A stretch of 64,000 nt of DNA from Epiperipatus broadwayi (GCA_028023455.1 JAQFVV010012418.1:7433244-7497243), one strand, 5' to 3'; shown: positions 39,771 to 53,400, counted from the stretch's first letter. Translations and numbers: made by a program. Notes: generated from the sequence alone by a model not told the origin.

Positions 39771-40140
39771 TCACTACACATATCTCTATTCCCAGAGCAT
39801 CGAAACATTCTCTGCCTATAATAGGTTTAAGACTGCTTTGTACTATATATAATGGTAGTCTATGCACTTTACTTTTTATTTCTATCTGAACATTTTTCTT
39901 AGTATCATCATATTATTTCTGCTAGCATCTTTTGCTCATACATTTGTTTTCATTAAGGTAGGGAGATTCTTATAATTTTGTACTACTTTTTCCCAGTCTT
40001 TGACTGCCATCATTGACATGCCTGAGCCACTGTAAATTTCCATTTTCATTTGTGTCTCCAACAAATTTACTGTCAGCATGAACTGATTTTCATACCCAAT
40101 CTGTGTATTGTGAATCTCACAAATTTTTTATTTTTATTTT
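39771..40140 (-). pseudogene. Protease region of element 6 (active-site Asp lost)
   Basis: A protease-like EIYSGSGMSMMAVKDWEK is encoded around 40040-39985. The residue expected to be the catalytic Asp of D-S/T-G is Tyr (codon complement of 40032-40034). The region between the zinc knuckles and RT is where protease belongs. Reading frames are broken. Confidence 0.65.
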
Positions 40141-40152
40141 CATTTTTCATTT

Positions 40153-40380
40153 TTAAAAGTTGGTGAGCTGCCATGATCTCCCCCCCTTAGTTTGACACAC
40201 TTTCTGAAAATGGCCTACCTTACCACAGGTTCTACAGCACTCTTTGTTATATCTACATTTGCATGCTATGTGGCCTTTCCCCCCACAACAATAACACACT
40301 ATTTCATTTCTCTTACTCTTAACAGATTGAAATATTTTCAGTTTTCCATATATAAGCATTACAATCACCCTTATCAGCAA
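40153..40380 (-). pseudogene. Gag nucleocapsid of element 6, two CCHC knuckles
   Basis: Two complete zinc knuckles of C-x2-C-x4-H-x4-C type are seen: CYCCGGKGHIACKC and, after a short linker, CRTCGKVGHFQKVC. This pair at the end of Gag is typical of the Mag/K02A2.6 clade and binds the genomic RNA. It lies between the capsid-like fragment and the protease region, in its own frame. Confidence 0.85.
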
Positions 40381-40399
40381 AATTTCTAAATTATTTTGA

Positions 40400-40914
40400 T
40401 TGATTGAGCACTATTTCGTGGGCCACTCCTATTTTAGTTGCTTCTTCATATGTCAAATCTCTCGAGGCCAGCAACTGCTGCCTAAGCCTATTGTCTGACA
40501 TGTCCAAATTAATTGTTCACGCAGATTATCCTTTAAAGCATCACCATAATCACAATTTTTAGCCAGTTCCCTTAGAGCTTGATCATAGTCTCATATACGC
40601 TCTTCCTTATTTTGCCTTCGGTTTCTAAAGTGTAGCCTTGCCACATGCTTTGAGGGCTGGGGGTGAAAATAATTATTTAGTTTCCCCTTAACTATATTGC
40701 ATGGTAATTTCTCTGGTTCATCATAATTGCAGAGCCTATTCACTATTTCTATTACTTGTTGCCTATCATAATATAGTAACAAGGCAACTTTAATAGGGTC
40801 ACTTACAATACCATTAATTAAAAACAGTTTCTCAATCCTCATAAGGTAAATTGACCAATCAGAAAGTCTATTAATGTTGAACTCGTTAATTGTTATTTGA
40901 GGCACTGATGTCAT
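40400..40914 (-). pseudogene. Gag capsid region of element 6
   Basis: The frame 40914-40591 begins MTSVPQITINEFNINRLSDW and reads on to YLMRIEKLFLINGIVSDPIKVALLL and LNNYFHPQPSKHVARLHFRN, matching the N-terminal Gag pattern of K02A2.6-like elements (W-x3-Y-x-R-x4-F, then PKPS..RFRF). It is followed by decayed capsid sequence to about 40400. The ATG is about 220 bases after the primer site, as expected. Confidence 0.8.
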
Positions 40915-41136
40915 TATTTTCTACTTCAATTTAATAACTATACGAAAAAAATTTTTTTATTTTTTTTCAGTTTCAATTGTGGATTTCTATTAATATGCTT
41001 ACTAAAATCCTATCTCACTACTATTTCTAAAATTTACCCAAAATTTGATTCTAAAATCCTTGCCAGTTTTATACATTATACAAATTCAACGGAATCATAT
41101 CTTGTTTCTAATTTGAGCCCGATAGTCTGCTGGAAA

Positions 41137-41155
41137 TCCTGTCTGACTGCACCAG
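41137..41155 (-). promoter_or_regulatory. Primer-binding site of element 6
   Basis: The minus-strand CTGGTGCAGTCAGACAGGA lies five bases after the 5' LTR end (TTAGCA). TGGNGCAGTC-type sites are usual in Mag/K02A2.6-like elements and differ from the tRNA-Lys-type sites elsewhere in this window. Confidence 0.7.
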
Positions 41156-41160
41156 TTTTC

Positions 41161-41788
41161 TGCTAAGTTCAGACACCCCCAATATTGCAGTCATAAGTGA
41201 GGTGAGCAGACAAACAGAAAACATATTAATTAAGACAAGAATTATTATGAATATATATCTAAATTAATTATTACAATTAAAATATTAGCATAAACTTACA
41301 ATTTCTGGGCCGCAAGGCATACAAAAACATAATAAGGTCAATGTGACTTGAAATTGTTCCTAGGTTCACCTTTACACATTCAATGGTGAATTCAGTGGGT
41401 TTTCCATAATCCATGCCACTCGGCCTTGAACTTCTCATCTTAGACAACCAGTTCCCATAATGTGAGTGTGTCTAAGTCTCTAGAAGATCACATCTCACCT
41501 TTTCATTTCTTTTATAGTCTTTTTTAATGGAATGTTCTAGAACTGATTAATAGTAATCTGCGAATTAAATCTTTTGTTGCACTAATTAATTTTTAAATCT
41601 GGAACACTTATCTTTAATAAATTTTTGTTTAATTAGTAACATTCCAAATTCGTATACAAAGTTTATTACTTTTTTTCTTTCTACTTTAATCACTCTCTAC
41701 ATACATATATCATTAACAACATTTATTCTCCACTATATATATATACATATATCATTAACAACATTTATTCTCCACTATATATATATAT
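41161..41788 (-). repeat. 5' LTR of element 6, truncated by a later LTR insertion
   Basis: Direct repeat of 36565-37134. It contains a roughly 45-bp tandem duplication (the CATTAACAACATTTATTCTC block occurs twice). Its outermost bases are missing where the solo LTR at 41789 begins inside a TA tract. Confidence 0.8.
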
Positions 41789-43488
41789 TGTGCCAAGGCC
41801 AAATTGGCACATGTATATAAAATAATTTTGTCATAAAAAAATTATTAAAACAAAAAAATCTTTTGCAAAAGAGTTTGAAATAAAAGTTGAAAAATCATTG
41901 ATTTAAAGTGGGAAGGGGGTTTTTCTTAAAGTTAAACTGAAAGTTTTATAAAAAGGAAGTAAAGAGTTTATTATTATTAGTGAAATACAATTTAAATGCT
42001 TTAAAAAAATATATATATAAATCTCTTCATTTAAATTAAAGAAGAAAAATAATTTTAAAACTAGTTTTGATGTGTAGAGTAAAATTATATATGTGTGTGC
42101 GAATGTAAAAAAAAAAATGTATCAGTATTAAATATTATAAATAAATGAAAAATGTATTTAAAAAACACAGCGGTGCGCTACTAATTAAAGATATGAAAAC
42201 AACAGGTTTTGAAATAACTACTACTAATTAAACAATCAATCAAAAACACATTGTCTTAGGTTTAATTGCTAAAGAATTTCGACAACAGATATTTGCCGGA
42301 GGATATCAAAAGGAAAACACTTCATTGGTATAAATATGGAATATTTTATCGGACAGTTAATTAAGCAGTTTTATTCAGTCTAGTTTCCAGTGACAGTCTT
42401 GTTCCAGCTGAGATAACAGTGCATTTCTATTATGTATTTAGAAACAAACATGCATTGTTGAGCAGCTTTTGGAAATATACGCTCGTGCTCCAGCCTTTTT
42501 AGTCCAACAAGATCATCAAAACCTGCCTGAGAAATAATGTCTGCATAACAACACAGAAATCCTCCGTCAAACATTCAACTGTCTTCAAGAATAAAGCAAA
42601 TGGTTTCGCATAAAATCTCTTCAAGAAACGTCCAAATCTAACTGGTTAGATATAATCCATCAGAAGCAGCAGAAGCAGTCAACAACAAGCAATATCCCCA
42701 TTCCAAAAATCCTAAGTAAACATTTATTTATTATCATTTATACGTAGTAGCCACCGTTGTAATTCGTAAATATTTAAGATTCAAATTATATGAACTCTTA
42801 TCATACATAAAATGAACTATTGATATGTGTGTTTAAGTTTCAAATGCTATGTAATACTTTATTATTATATATGTGAGTGTATGAGTTAATATGTGCGTGA
42901 TCATTATATCAGTGTTATTAGTTAAATTAGATAAATACCAGTGTTCTATTATTAAAATCTACAAGAATATTTAAACTAGTCTAGAAATGTTAATTTAAAA
43001 TGTGTATTATATTAAATTTATAGAATGTTTAAAATGATTTATGTTAGTTAATAAATTGTCTTTAAAACTTAAACTTTATTTGTCGGTCAATTCTTTTTAC
43101 CAACCTTTTATTAATTCTTTCCACCACCAATTTTGTATAATTTATTACTGATTAAAATTAGACTGGGCTAGTTTATGGGATGGTTTCGAGTGCTGGATTA
43201 TGAGCCTACTGACCAAAGACATTGTTTATTCTTTTGAATGGATAGCTGGCGCCTGGAGTTTACTCCGAAACAAATAAAGTGTTTGGATAGTAGGGGCTTG
43301 AATCTAGCAGCCAAGATGGGCCATTGTTGATAGTTAAAGCTATCAATAAGATCTCCCATTTTGCTCGAATGTGCCGGTTCATTCATGTAACCTTTATAAG
43401 ATTATAAATGTATTATGAAGGAGTTTGAAACCATCCAAAACTTATATATACATATAAGTAGGTGGTTTCAGCAGTTTGACCCGGTACA
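41789..43488 (+). repeat. Solo LTR related to element 7 (1700 bp)
   Basis: It begins TGTGCCAAGGCC and ends CCGGTACA, with ATAT-type sequence on both sides. It is collinear with the LTRs at 54909 and 59066: shared GTTTGAAATAAAAGTTGA region, GGAAGTA..GAGTTTATTATTATTAG, a TATAAATA box (42329-42336), ATTTCGACAACAGATATT, and an AATAAATTGTCTT polyadenylation region near 43050. It has no internal region, so LTR-LTR recombination is likely. It sits in the 5' LTR of element 6 and is therefore younger than that element. Confidence 0.85.
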
Positions 43489-43506
43489 ATATATATATAT
43501 ATATAT
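43489..43506. repeat. Short TA tract between two LTRs
   Basis: Eighteen bases of alternating A/T separate the GGTACA end of the solo LTR from the TGTGCCC start of the giant LTR-like unit. Confidence 0.9.
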
Positions 43507-46500
43507 TGTGCCCTTTTCTATAGGTCAGTAATAGTCCATCTCAGTCAATTACTAAAAATTTTAAATTTTAGAATATGTTCTTTTGATTTATTAATTATGG
43601 TTTGTCAATTATATTATAAAGTACAATTTGAAGCTAAAAAAAATACGTGGTATATAAAATTATAGCGAATTATTTAAAAAATAGTTAAGTAAAGTTAAAG
43701 ATATTATTGCATATGGTTGTAAAAGCTGGCGATAATAAATAACTCAGCTATAAATATTTAAAAGTATATTTAAAAAATTCGATTTTAATAGTTTAAAACT
43801 TATAGTTAATAAATGCTATGTTTAAATTTATAATCATATTTAATAGTCAAAATTAATATAGTACATTTTAAATATAAACTTTATGATGGTGAAAATTGTA
43901 TTTAATTCTATATTTTAAATTATTTTTCCAAATTTTTATAATTATATTATTAAATATAAGAAGTGTATCAATTTTATAAATCTGGGCAGAGAAATAGATT
44001 AAAAAATCGTCTGTCAAAGTTATTGATCATGTGACTTGTATAATGCATACTTTCACACACACTGCTTGTTTGAATTAATAACAAAGTTTAAAATATTTTA
44101 AAAGATTGCATTATAGAATTGGATGGAATTATTGCCTATCATAAAAGCAAATAATAATAAATATTAAGTTAACTATCGTATAACATGTTTTAAATAATGT
44201 AATGAAGACGAATACAGTTATTAAAAAAATTAAATATTTTGTTAAATAAAAATGGATAAATTGAACATTAAGAATGGAATAAGTTATTAAAATTATTTTA
44301 AAAGTTATTTTAAATGATTAAATAATTTAAATAAAGTAATAATTGATTTAAAGGTAGTATTTTAAATAATATTTTAAGTTCATTACATCATAATTTTTAT
44401 TTTCAAATATAATTCTGTAAAAATTGAAAATATGTAAATTTGTTCTCAAGCTAAAAGTAAGAATCAACCAATCAAATGAGGTATTCTTACAGACTATAAA
44501 TATGAATTGCATGGGGATATCAGGGGAGATTTAATAATGGATTGAATTCAGAGAAAGGTATATTAGTAACTATCGAAAAGATAGTATTTTAAAATTTTTA
44601 TTTTAGTCAATTTTTTTTAATACTTTCTTATAGTTTTATTTGCAAAAAACTAATTGATATTTTTAAAAGTATTTTGCAAAAGAGAGTTTAAAAAAATAAT
44701 ATATTTGGGAACTTCGTGAAAATGATTTGCTAGTTTTTAAAGTACTTGCCAGGATTATTTTATCTGAAGTTTGACCTAAACTTCACAATGAAAAGATGGA
44801 TATACTGTAGAATAAAATGCATATAAATTCTAATAATATAAAAATGTTTTTGGAATATTTTGATACAGCTTTGTTAGTGCTTCACCGGAGAACTGTTTTG
44901 GTGCATAAAAACCGGGACATTATACTGATACAGTGGAAAGTTATTTTCTGTTTAAAAAGGAAAAATTGTAGACGCATTATTATTTAGATAAGTTTATCCA
45001 AAATTTATTTTTTAAAATAGTAATAAGACAATTATATCTTATGAATTGTTTTATATAATATTATATCAAAAGGAGTAAAATGTTATATCCTTTCTGAAGG
45101 TAACATTTTTTAAAAAAATATTTTCAAGAATTAAAGAAAGAACCCAGGAGAATATGTTACTGAAGCATTTTTGATATTAAAACCTCCAGTCTTAGAATTG
45201 TTTAAAATGTATTTAGAAAACATTTGTTTAAAAGTACTTGAAGTTTTTTTAAAAAGGTGATATATAAAAAAATATCAAACGAAAGTTTAAATTTATTAAG
45301 GATGGAAACTTATATAAAAAAAGTGAACACATAGTTGAATAAAAAATGATCCATGGAAATATTGTAAAAAAAAAGTTTACCACATATTTTTAAAGTTAAA
45401 CTAGATGGAGTGATGCATCGGATACGCCGCAGAGAATATTGGCAGAGAATATTGAAGAAATTTCACGGGATTAATTAATATTATGATTTAATAATTATCA
45501 TCCTAAATACTAAAACCAAGGATTATTTTCTATAAATTTTACTAAATGGATTAATAATTACTTTTATTTTTAAACTTTAATGCACTTGGAGGAGAACATT
45601 TAGGAAACTCTAGAGAAAATAATAAACATTTTGGACTTATCAGGAACTATTGTCAAGAAAATTTGTAATTATAGTTTTGATTCCTTTTATTTTATTAACC
45701 TAGTTTAAATCTAATTTTTTTTTATAAGATTAGGAAAACATAAAACATTAATTTGTTGATGATATATAAATTTTATAATGGAATAATCTAATAATTTAGA
45801 TAAGAATATATTTTAAAATAAAGTGTATGAATGTATATTTCTTTATGTTTGCAATGATCGGTATCTAGTGGATAAAGAAGCCTACTGAATATGATGACCA
45901 GATAAAGGTTATTTTGGTAATAGTAATAACTATTAATAATTTATAATGTATATTTTTGTTGTCTTTAGATAATCTATGAATCGTAAGAATGAAGTGTAAA
46001 AGTTTTAATTATATGTAACACATTTCATACAACATTTAAAAAACATTATGAGATAGGATTTATTTGAAAATATGCATACAATGATTTTTTTTTATATTAG
46101 TGATATAATCCAACATAATAACAAATAATTATGTGATTCTTTTAAAATTTTCATGTTAGGATATTCAAATATTGTCTGATTAGATTATATATGATTAAGC
46201 ATACAGAATGATGAAGTGGACAGACTTTTCTTATGGAACAGCTAGATTGTTTAATTATCAATGAATTTTATTTATTGTTTTTGTAAATGCAGATAGTTAT
46301 TTATCGATGTAAGATGTGGAAAATCTTGAGAAATAATGTTGAGATAGTGGCTTGGAAGTACTTAGTGAACAGGAAACCAAGATGATGTTTTTAAAAAATA
46401 GGATGTAAGGAATAGAAATAATATTTAGTCTTTATGTGGATATCAGCATAGTTAACAAAGCCCTATGACTGGTACACATTTTATTTGGACAGTGTTTTAT

Positions 46501-48493
46501 ATTTCTTTAAATATTTGATGTTCTAATAAAGCTGAAGAAATAGCTTTAACATCGTTCATGTATTAGAGGTTATTAGACAGGTAAAGGTCATACCTCTTTC
46601 TTGTAATGCACTGTGCCATGATTTTTGAGATATATTATGAGTGATATTCTAGCTTTCTTTCTTAAATCCTATACATCTATTTTGCTATCTTTATTTCATG
46701 TAACTGCATCGTTCAGTAAGATATTTTGAAAAGAAATGATAAATAATTTAGAACTTAGGTTATGCTATCATTTTTTGTATAAGATTGGTTTATTTGCTTA
46801 TAAAGGAACAGAATTTTATAATTTAAAATTGAAGGTCCAATGAATCCTAAGGGAAAGAAAAGAACCATAGAATATATTTTTGAATTTATTTCGGAAATGA
46901 AATATAAATTTTGGAATAGAGTATCTAAACAAAGATATTTTTCTTTAAAGTGTTAATAATTTTTAAATGCTTTATTATTATTTTTTTAGGAGAAAAATAA
47001 GTATTGCATATTTTTAAAATACAATAATATACAATAAATGTGGGGAATATGCATAGTATATATTTTTTGTTTATTGAATAGCAGGAATATATTGATTATT
47101 ACACTTATATCGTACTAAAACTAAATAAGAATATATTATGATTAGTAAACATCGTGTGATAAAACACTAAAATCTAGTACTGAATTTTGGATGAATATTT
47201 TATGTAACATCTTTGACTTTGCAAGATGAATTTTTTTTTAATATTTTGAGAAATCCATACTCATTATAAAGTTAATTTTGTTTTTCTGTAGAATGTTTTC
47301 CTATGAATGTTTTTTTTAAAAATAAGATAGTTTAATAATATTAAGGATGAAATATTCTGCTAATAAGTAAATATATTTATAATAAGTTAACCATACCGAG
47401 AAACCAAATGGTAACATTTTATTTTATCTTAAGTATAAATAAAGATGTAACTAAACTATAAACTATTTTTATATAACTTAGTAGATAAAAATGTAAGATT
47501 AAAATAAGGATATCCATTGTAAATAGTGTACATAAATTGTTTATTTTATTTGTTGTTGTTAATAAACTTTGTTAAAATTTGTTTTTCAAAATTTTTGTGT
47601 CTTGATTGTTTATTTCTCCACTTCACTGCATGAAATCATGATATATTCATAACAATTGAAACAAAAATATATAATTTTGCACAAAAGATAAATAGAGAAT
47701 TATTTAAGAATTTTAAATATTTTATTAGTATTCATTTAATTAAATAATCATAATTTTACATTGTTTTATTGGTCATAAATCAGTTATCAAAATAGTATAT
47801 TGAATTATATGCTATCAGTTGCCACACATATTTTGTTTATCAGATTATCAAAATGCTACCACGTATTTATTATATTATTACATGAAGATATAAGATCATA
47901 TTATATTATTTTATTATTTTATATGGTAATAAAAATATAACAAAAAGAAAAGATATCCAGTAGTAGTTAAACAATGAAGAATATTATTATTATTATTTAT
48001 TATTAGTTTCAGTGTAGTAGATTATGACATAAAATCCCTTCTCATATTTTACTACCGTATTTTAAATTAACTTAAAATAAACTTTATGAACCTGAGATTA
48101 TTTTATTGAGCTACATTATTACGAATAGAAGATTAAGATGTAATTATTAACTTAATCTTATTGAGTAGAAGTTATTAAAGTCGTAAGAATACTATGAGTT
48201 TGTTATTTGAAATAGTAATAAGGGGGGATAGTGTTCTTATGCCATTGAGGTAGTATCCTGTGGGATATTGGCTCAATGTAATCTATCTTGTCACCTGTAT
48301 TTTCACTTCAAGTCTCATGAAAATATTAAATATTTATTTAATTTATTTTTATAAACTGAACCTTGTTCGTATTTTAAATTTGAGCTAGTGAAACATTTTA
48401 ATTTTAATGCTGAATATTTTATTTATTAATTATTAACTGAGCTAGAACCCGTTTTATTTTATATCATATACTATTCTGAAGTGAGGATGCACA
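43507..48493 (+). repeat. Giant LTR-like unit, copy 2 (about 5.0 kb)
   Basis: Homologous to 31941-36248, with the same start (TGTGCCCTTTTCTATAGGTC) and a related end (GAGGATGCACA). A TATA-like TATAAATATG lies at 44495, at nearly the same offset as in copy 1, and a possible AATAAA near 47557 lies in a conserved block (GTAAATAGTGTACATAAATT). It has no ORF, primer site or polypurine tract. The right border lacks a clear TA repeat. Alternatives are a non-LTR-type repeat or a fossil with its coding part lost. Confidence 0.55.
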
Positions 48494-48514
48494 AGACCAG
48501 GTTAGAATATATAT

Positions 48515-48695
48515 CAATAAGACAAGACTCAATCTCTTAATTCACATCAAAAATCAATTATCCTTAATATCAGAGGACGTTTTTATAAGATTGTTAGCCT
48601 AAGATTTCAGAGTTTCTGAAATCTGAGACCATCAATCTTACAAAAACTTTTTTTTTAAAGTTGTTGGTTTTTGATATGAATTATAAGATTTAATT
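48515..48695. repeat. About 180-bp imperfect inverted repeat (hairpin)
   Basis: The centre GATTTCAGAG/TTTCTGAAATC (about 48603-48624) is flanked by GTTTTTATAAGATTG with CAATCTTACAAAAAC, and further out by AATTCACATCAAAAATCAA with TTGGTTTTTGATATGAATT. The nested matching arms make a long hairpin of MITE or hairpin-RNA size. Confidence 0.8.
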
Positions 48696-48699
48696 CTGC

Positions 48700-51600
48700 T
48701 TTACATATATATGTTTGTGTGTGTGGATGTGTTATGTTTAGTTGATTTTCATTTGAGAAGGTCTATTTATGTAATAGATGTCATGGTCGTGAAAGGGATT
48801 TTAGTATAAATTTTGTCAATTTGCTAGTATTTAATGCTACATGATTTTCTATTATATTTCATTAATAATATAACATTAGTCAATATTTAATTTTATATAT
48901 ATATATGCATAAATATTACTTTTAGTTTAAAAATTAGATAACCAATAATTTATAAATTTTAGCTGGAGTGAAGCTATTCAATGCTCATGTTGTAATAAGT
49001 TTCATTATTGATGATGAAACTATAAACTCTGGGTCTATTTAAATGTATAATGTAGTTGTAAGTAATTTCAAATAAAAAAGTGACAGTCAATGTAGTAAGT
49101 GACAAAATTTCTTTGTCTAGATTGACGAACGTGAATACGAGAAGAGAATATAAAATTAAATGGACAGCGAATGCTGTATTAGCTGTTGTTAAGAAATGAC
49201 AATCTACCATATTTGATACCAAGACTTTGCAATTAATATATATTTCAGCAGATAATTCATATTGTATAAATATATTCGTATAAACATTTTTTTTTTAGAA
49301 AAATAAATTGTTTAAAATATATACACTTCTAATAAGTTTAATTTAAATTTAGTTAAAGAATTATATGCGTCATAAGTAATGTTTATTCTGTGAGAAAACT
49401 TATATTTACAATTCATTATTTTTTAGATTTTCTTTATAATAAAGTTTGATCGGAATTTAACCCATGAGACTTGTAATAGTTTGGATTTTCCGTTTATGAT
49501 CGTAATAGCTGCATAGGGTAAAATTACTGGTGGCAAAATAATATAGCAAAGCATTCGTCCACTTAAATGTCAACATCATTCATTCTATCAGGAGTGAAAA
49601 GATATTACGCTACAAGGATTAGTAAAAAAAATCTTAAATATCCATGTTTATGTTTTAAATAAAAGTTTCATAATTTGGAAATACTGATATTATAATACAC
49701 ACAGTTTCTTTGTAAGTGTATATATAAAAATATATATGTATTCTATTAATTAAAATTTATGCATAATTTACTTTTGTTATCTATTGAATGATGAAAAATA
49801 AAAATTCCTTAGAATTAAATAAGTTTTTGTTTTTATATGTAAGAATTCGAGGTTTACGTAACATCCCAATTATCTTTTTCAAGAAAAAAATGAATGAATT
49901 TTAAAAAAAGAAGTTTGGGAGAAAAGTTTGGAATTCAGTCACTACTCATTATGGTGATCCTTAGAAATGATAAAACCGAATTCTTGGCCGTTTTCACATA
50001 TAACAAACAGATGTAACATTTAACATCTTTTAGGAATGTAAATATTTAATCTCTCCAGTTATTATCCATTATGCTTCAAGTATGACAGCTTCCAACTTTT
50101 ATTTAAGTGGCAGAGGAAAAAATCAAACAATGCATATATTTTTATTAATTAGTATTAATATTTAAAATACTCTTCTGCTGTGGTCAGAGATAAAATGTGA
50201 GACTCTGGAATGTATGCTCCTTGAGTCAATTCCATTTCTGGCAACTTTGGTGTTAGAACTTCTTATGAACTTCCTATAAAGTCATTCCATTGTTTATTTT
50301 ATTTACTATTCAAAATTTTTATTAAAATGAATGCTTTTTAACATTAATTAAAAATTCTATAATGTATGTTTTATACTATTAGGATGTCATAAATTATAAT
50401 TAAATATAGGCAAAGGCTAATTATTGAAGAAGTAAAAGCCAATAAAAATGATCTATTATTGCCAAGACTAGTAATATTTCAAATGGATTTATATTATTGA
50501 CAAAAATGTAATATTAACCAACAAAAAAAAAACAGTAAAATTTTGTCATAGATTTCATTCTATATTATAAGAATTTTAAAATCTAAATTATTCAAGTTTA
50601 ATATTTTGAAATTTCTGGTTCTTATACTATATCATTTTATAATTATTTTGATTATATCTTTAATAGATTTTTTTATTAACATTTCATATGAATTTTAGTA
50701 TTTAAATATAAATAGGTTATTAGATCTAATTTTGTTACTGGTTCTTTTACCTATGATATAGTAGTAGCATCTCTTGCTCTCTTTTAAGTTGCAATATATT
50801 TAAAGACCAATTGTCTTAAAATGGATAAACTGCTTATAAAATCACAGTAAAAAATATATCTTGACAAAAAATTATCTAACTCATGATAAAATAAAGTAAA
50901 AAGAAAATTAAAAAAAAAAAAAGTAACGCAGAAAAATATTATACGATTTAAAACTAGATATAATCTAAAAAAAGTTGAGTTTATATAAATATGATAAAGA
51001 TTTGAATGCAGAATAATGTAAAGATAAAAACACAGTTTTATTATAGCAATCACGCACAACCTTGCTCTAGTTATGAGTCAATAGACTTGTAAAAATAAGA
51101 AACAAAGATAAGGATTAAAATATAAAGTGTATTGAGAATAAGTTTAAATGATAGTAGCTAAACAAACATGAATTTCTTTATAATGAAAATAATATTATTG
51201 TAACTTTTATATCATTTTTTTTTACTAGGTATAGTATTAAAAAATACTATATTATAAAATGAACTATTATATTTTGCTGAAGAATTAGACAAACTAACAA
51301 AATACATCCTTATTTCAGTTAGTGATAGACTTTTATGTGATCATTGACTATAGCAATCAATAACAATTTATACCTCTTATTTTGATTTTAAAAAATATTT
51401 AAAAATATTTGAAACTTCTTTCTTAATTTTTTTTTAAAAAATAGTGGCTATATTGTAAGATTGATGACTTCATAGGATAATAACTTCATTAAAGCTACAT
51501 CAACTGAAAATAAAAAGGTAACAATAATGCTAAAAATATACAGTACAAAGTCTATTGATTATACAATATATAACATTATGTTTTGATTAGAGAATTAAAA

Positions 51601-53400
51601 TATAATTAATATATTTTATTTTTTATCCAGTGTTCTTGCAAAAAAAGTCAGTGCTTTTATTTGTAACATTTTTAAATCATTAATGACTACAAAAGAAAGA
51701 TAAATGCCAGTTTTATCCAGGTCAGTAAAGAATTAATGTTACACATTGATCATGTACAATAACAAAGTGTATGAATATTAAATTTTAAAATGTGTACATT
51801 AGGTAAAATATATTTTCTCAATCAATATTATAGATTTAAAATTCTTATGAAAGTTATTTTGCTTGTGGCACAAAATATGATAATCATAATTGTAAAAATG
51901 GTCACTGTAATTGTAAATTTATTTTGGGGAAAAAAGAAAAAAATGTTTGCATGTATTATGTAGTTAATAATCAATTTTATAAAATTAAAAGTTACTAAGC
52001 ATAAGTTAAAAATATCATTAATTTGGAAAATTTTAAATCAATAACTTTGTAATTTGTTTTTAATAGTGGCAGCTTTTATTGTAAATGTAAAAAATTATAT
52101 CACTATAATATTGGAAAAAACATTTAATCATTTATATTAGTAAAACTTTAACAAGTAACTGGACATTTCATTTTTTAAATCAAATTTTCATTGCATTTAG
52201 ATAAAATAAATTTGTGAAGATATTTCTTTTAAAAAAATAACAATGAGTAAAAAAAAATCAGTTTTATTGGTGAGAAAAATAAAAAAAATGTTGATAATAA
52301 AACATTAAATGCATCAAAAATAAACTTTTAAAATGTACATTATGTTAATAATTTTTTAAAAACTTATTGCTAACTAAATGTTTTTATGCAGTAAATTTCC
52401 TTACAGGTTAATAATTTTTTAAAAAATAATATACTTAGTAAAATGTTTATTTATTAATTAACTCCTTTTTTAATCTAAGCATTGTTTATTAATTGAATTT
52501 TTATATATTTTTAATTTAATTAAAGAAACAAATTAACTTTTTTATCATAGGAACCCATTATAATTGCCTATTTTTATATGATGTTTTTGTTATATAATAT
52601 AATATGGGCAGCCATTGACTTCACTAACGGGAGTAAAGATGTACTTTTTCAGATTGATAATACCTAAATTATAGAATCAAATCTAATAAATAAAATTAGA
52701 TAAAATCATAATTATTTATTCTCTCAGTTTAGTTTCATTACTTTGCATTAAGCAGCAGTAATTAACATTTTTCTTTAATTGAAAATCATCTATTGTAAAT
52801 TTGATCAATCAATGGTCATTAGATGATAATGTATTTAAAGTTATTAAAATAATTTCTGGATATTGATTTTCCTTAATGACAAATATTGGACATCTCTGGG
52901 AGTTTGATAGGAATTACCAGTATTGGTCTAATGATTATTCAAGCTTTCAATAAATGGCTCTGATACATTGTTAGTAGAGTGATTTAATGGATCTAAAATA
53001 TTGTCATCTATGTTATTATTAATAAAACTGAATCCTCTGAATATAAGCTAAACAGAAATTACTTATATTTTGTCTTTCAAATATTTATGAAGTATCCATT
53101 TATCTAGATGAATTTATAGGGATGGGGTATAAACTTATAGTCATAATAATGAAACATCTCAAATCAAATTTATTTTGATCTTAAGAGAAATGAAGAGCAT
53201 ATTTGTGTCATAGCAGTAAGTGCATTAGACTATCAAAAGAAGTTTTCCAGTAGCTGAAATATGCCAGAATAACTAAAATTTATTCACATAAACAATAGTC
53301 AGCAAATAGATATCTATTTTTCTTAACTATAAAGTAAGTTTGAACAACTTCAGTCAAACATTTGAATATCAATGCACTAGTGAATAAAAAATCTCAAGTA
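48700..53400. other. AT-rich DNA, nothing recognised
   Basis: About 4.7 kb without a supported gene, RNA or repeat. Short ORFs (such as 49222-48974 and 51059-50784, minus strand) are low-complexity and look fortuitous. Confidence 0.5.

Noticed and set aside
31941-48493. One giant element with the two large units as its 5' and 3' LTRs
   Set aside because: The two units are far too diverged for an LTR pair, no primer site follows the first, and the DNA between is a complete Mag-like element of opposite orientation plus another solo LTR.
50784-51059. Membrane protein ORF (91 aa, minus strand)
   Set aside because: Phe/Ile/Leu-rich peptides arise by chance from A-rich DNA read in reverse; there is no conserved motif or context.
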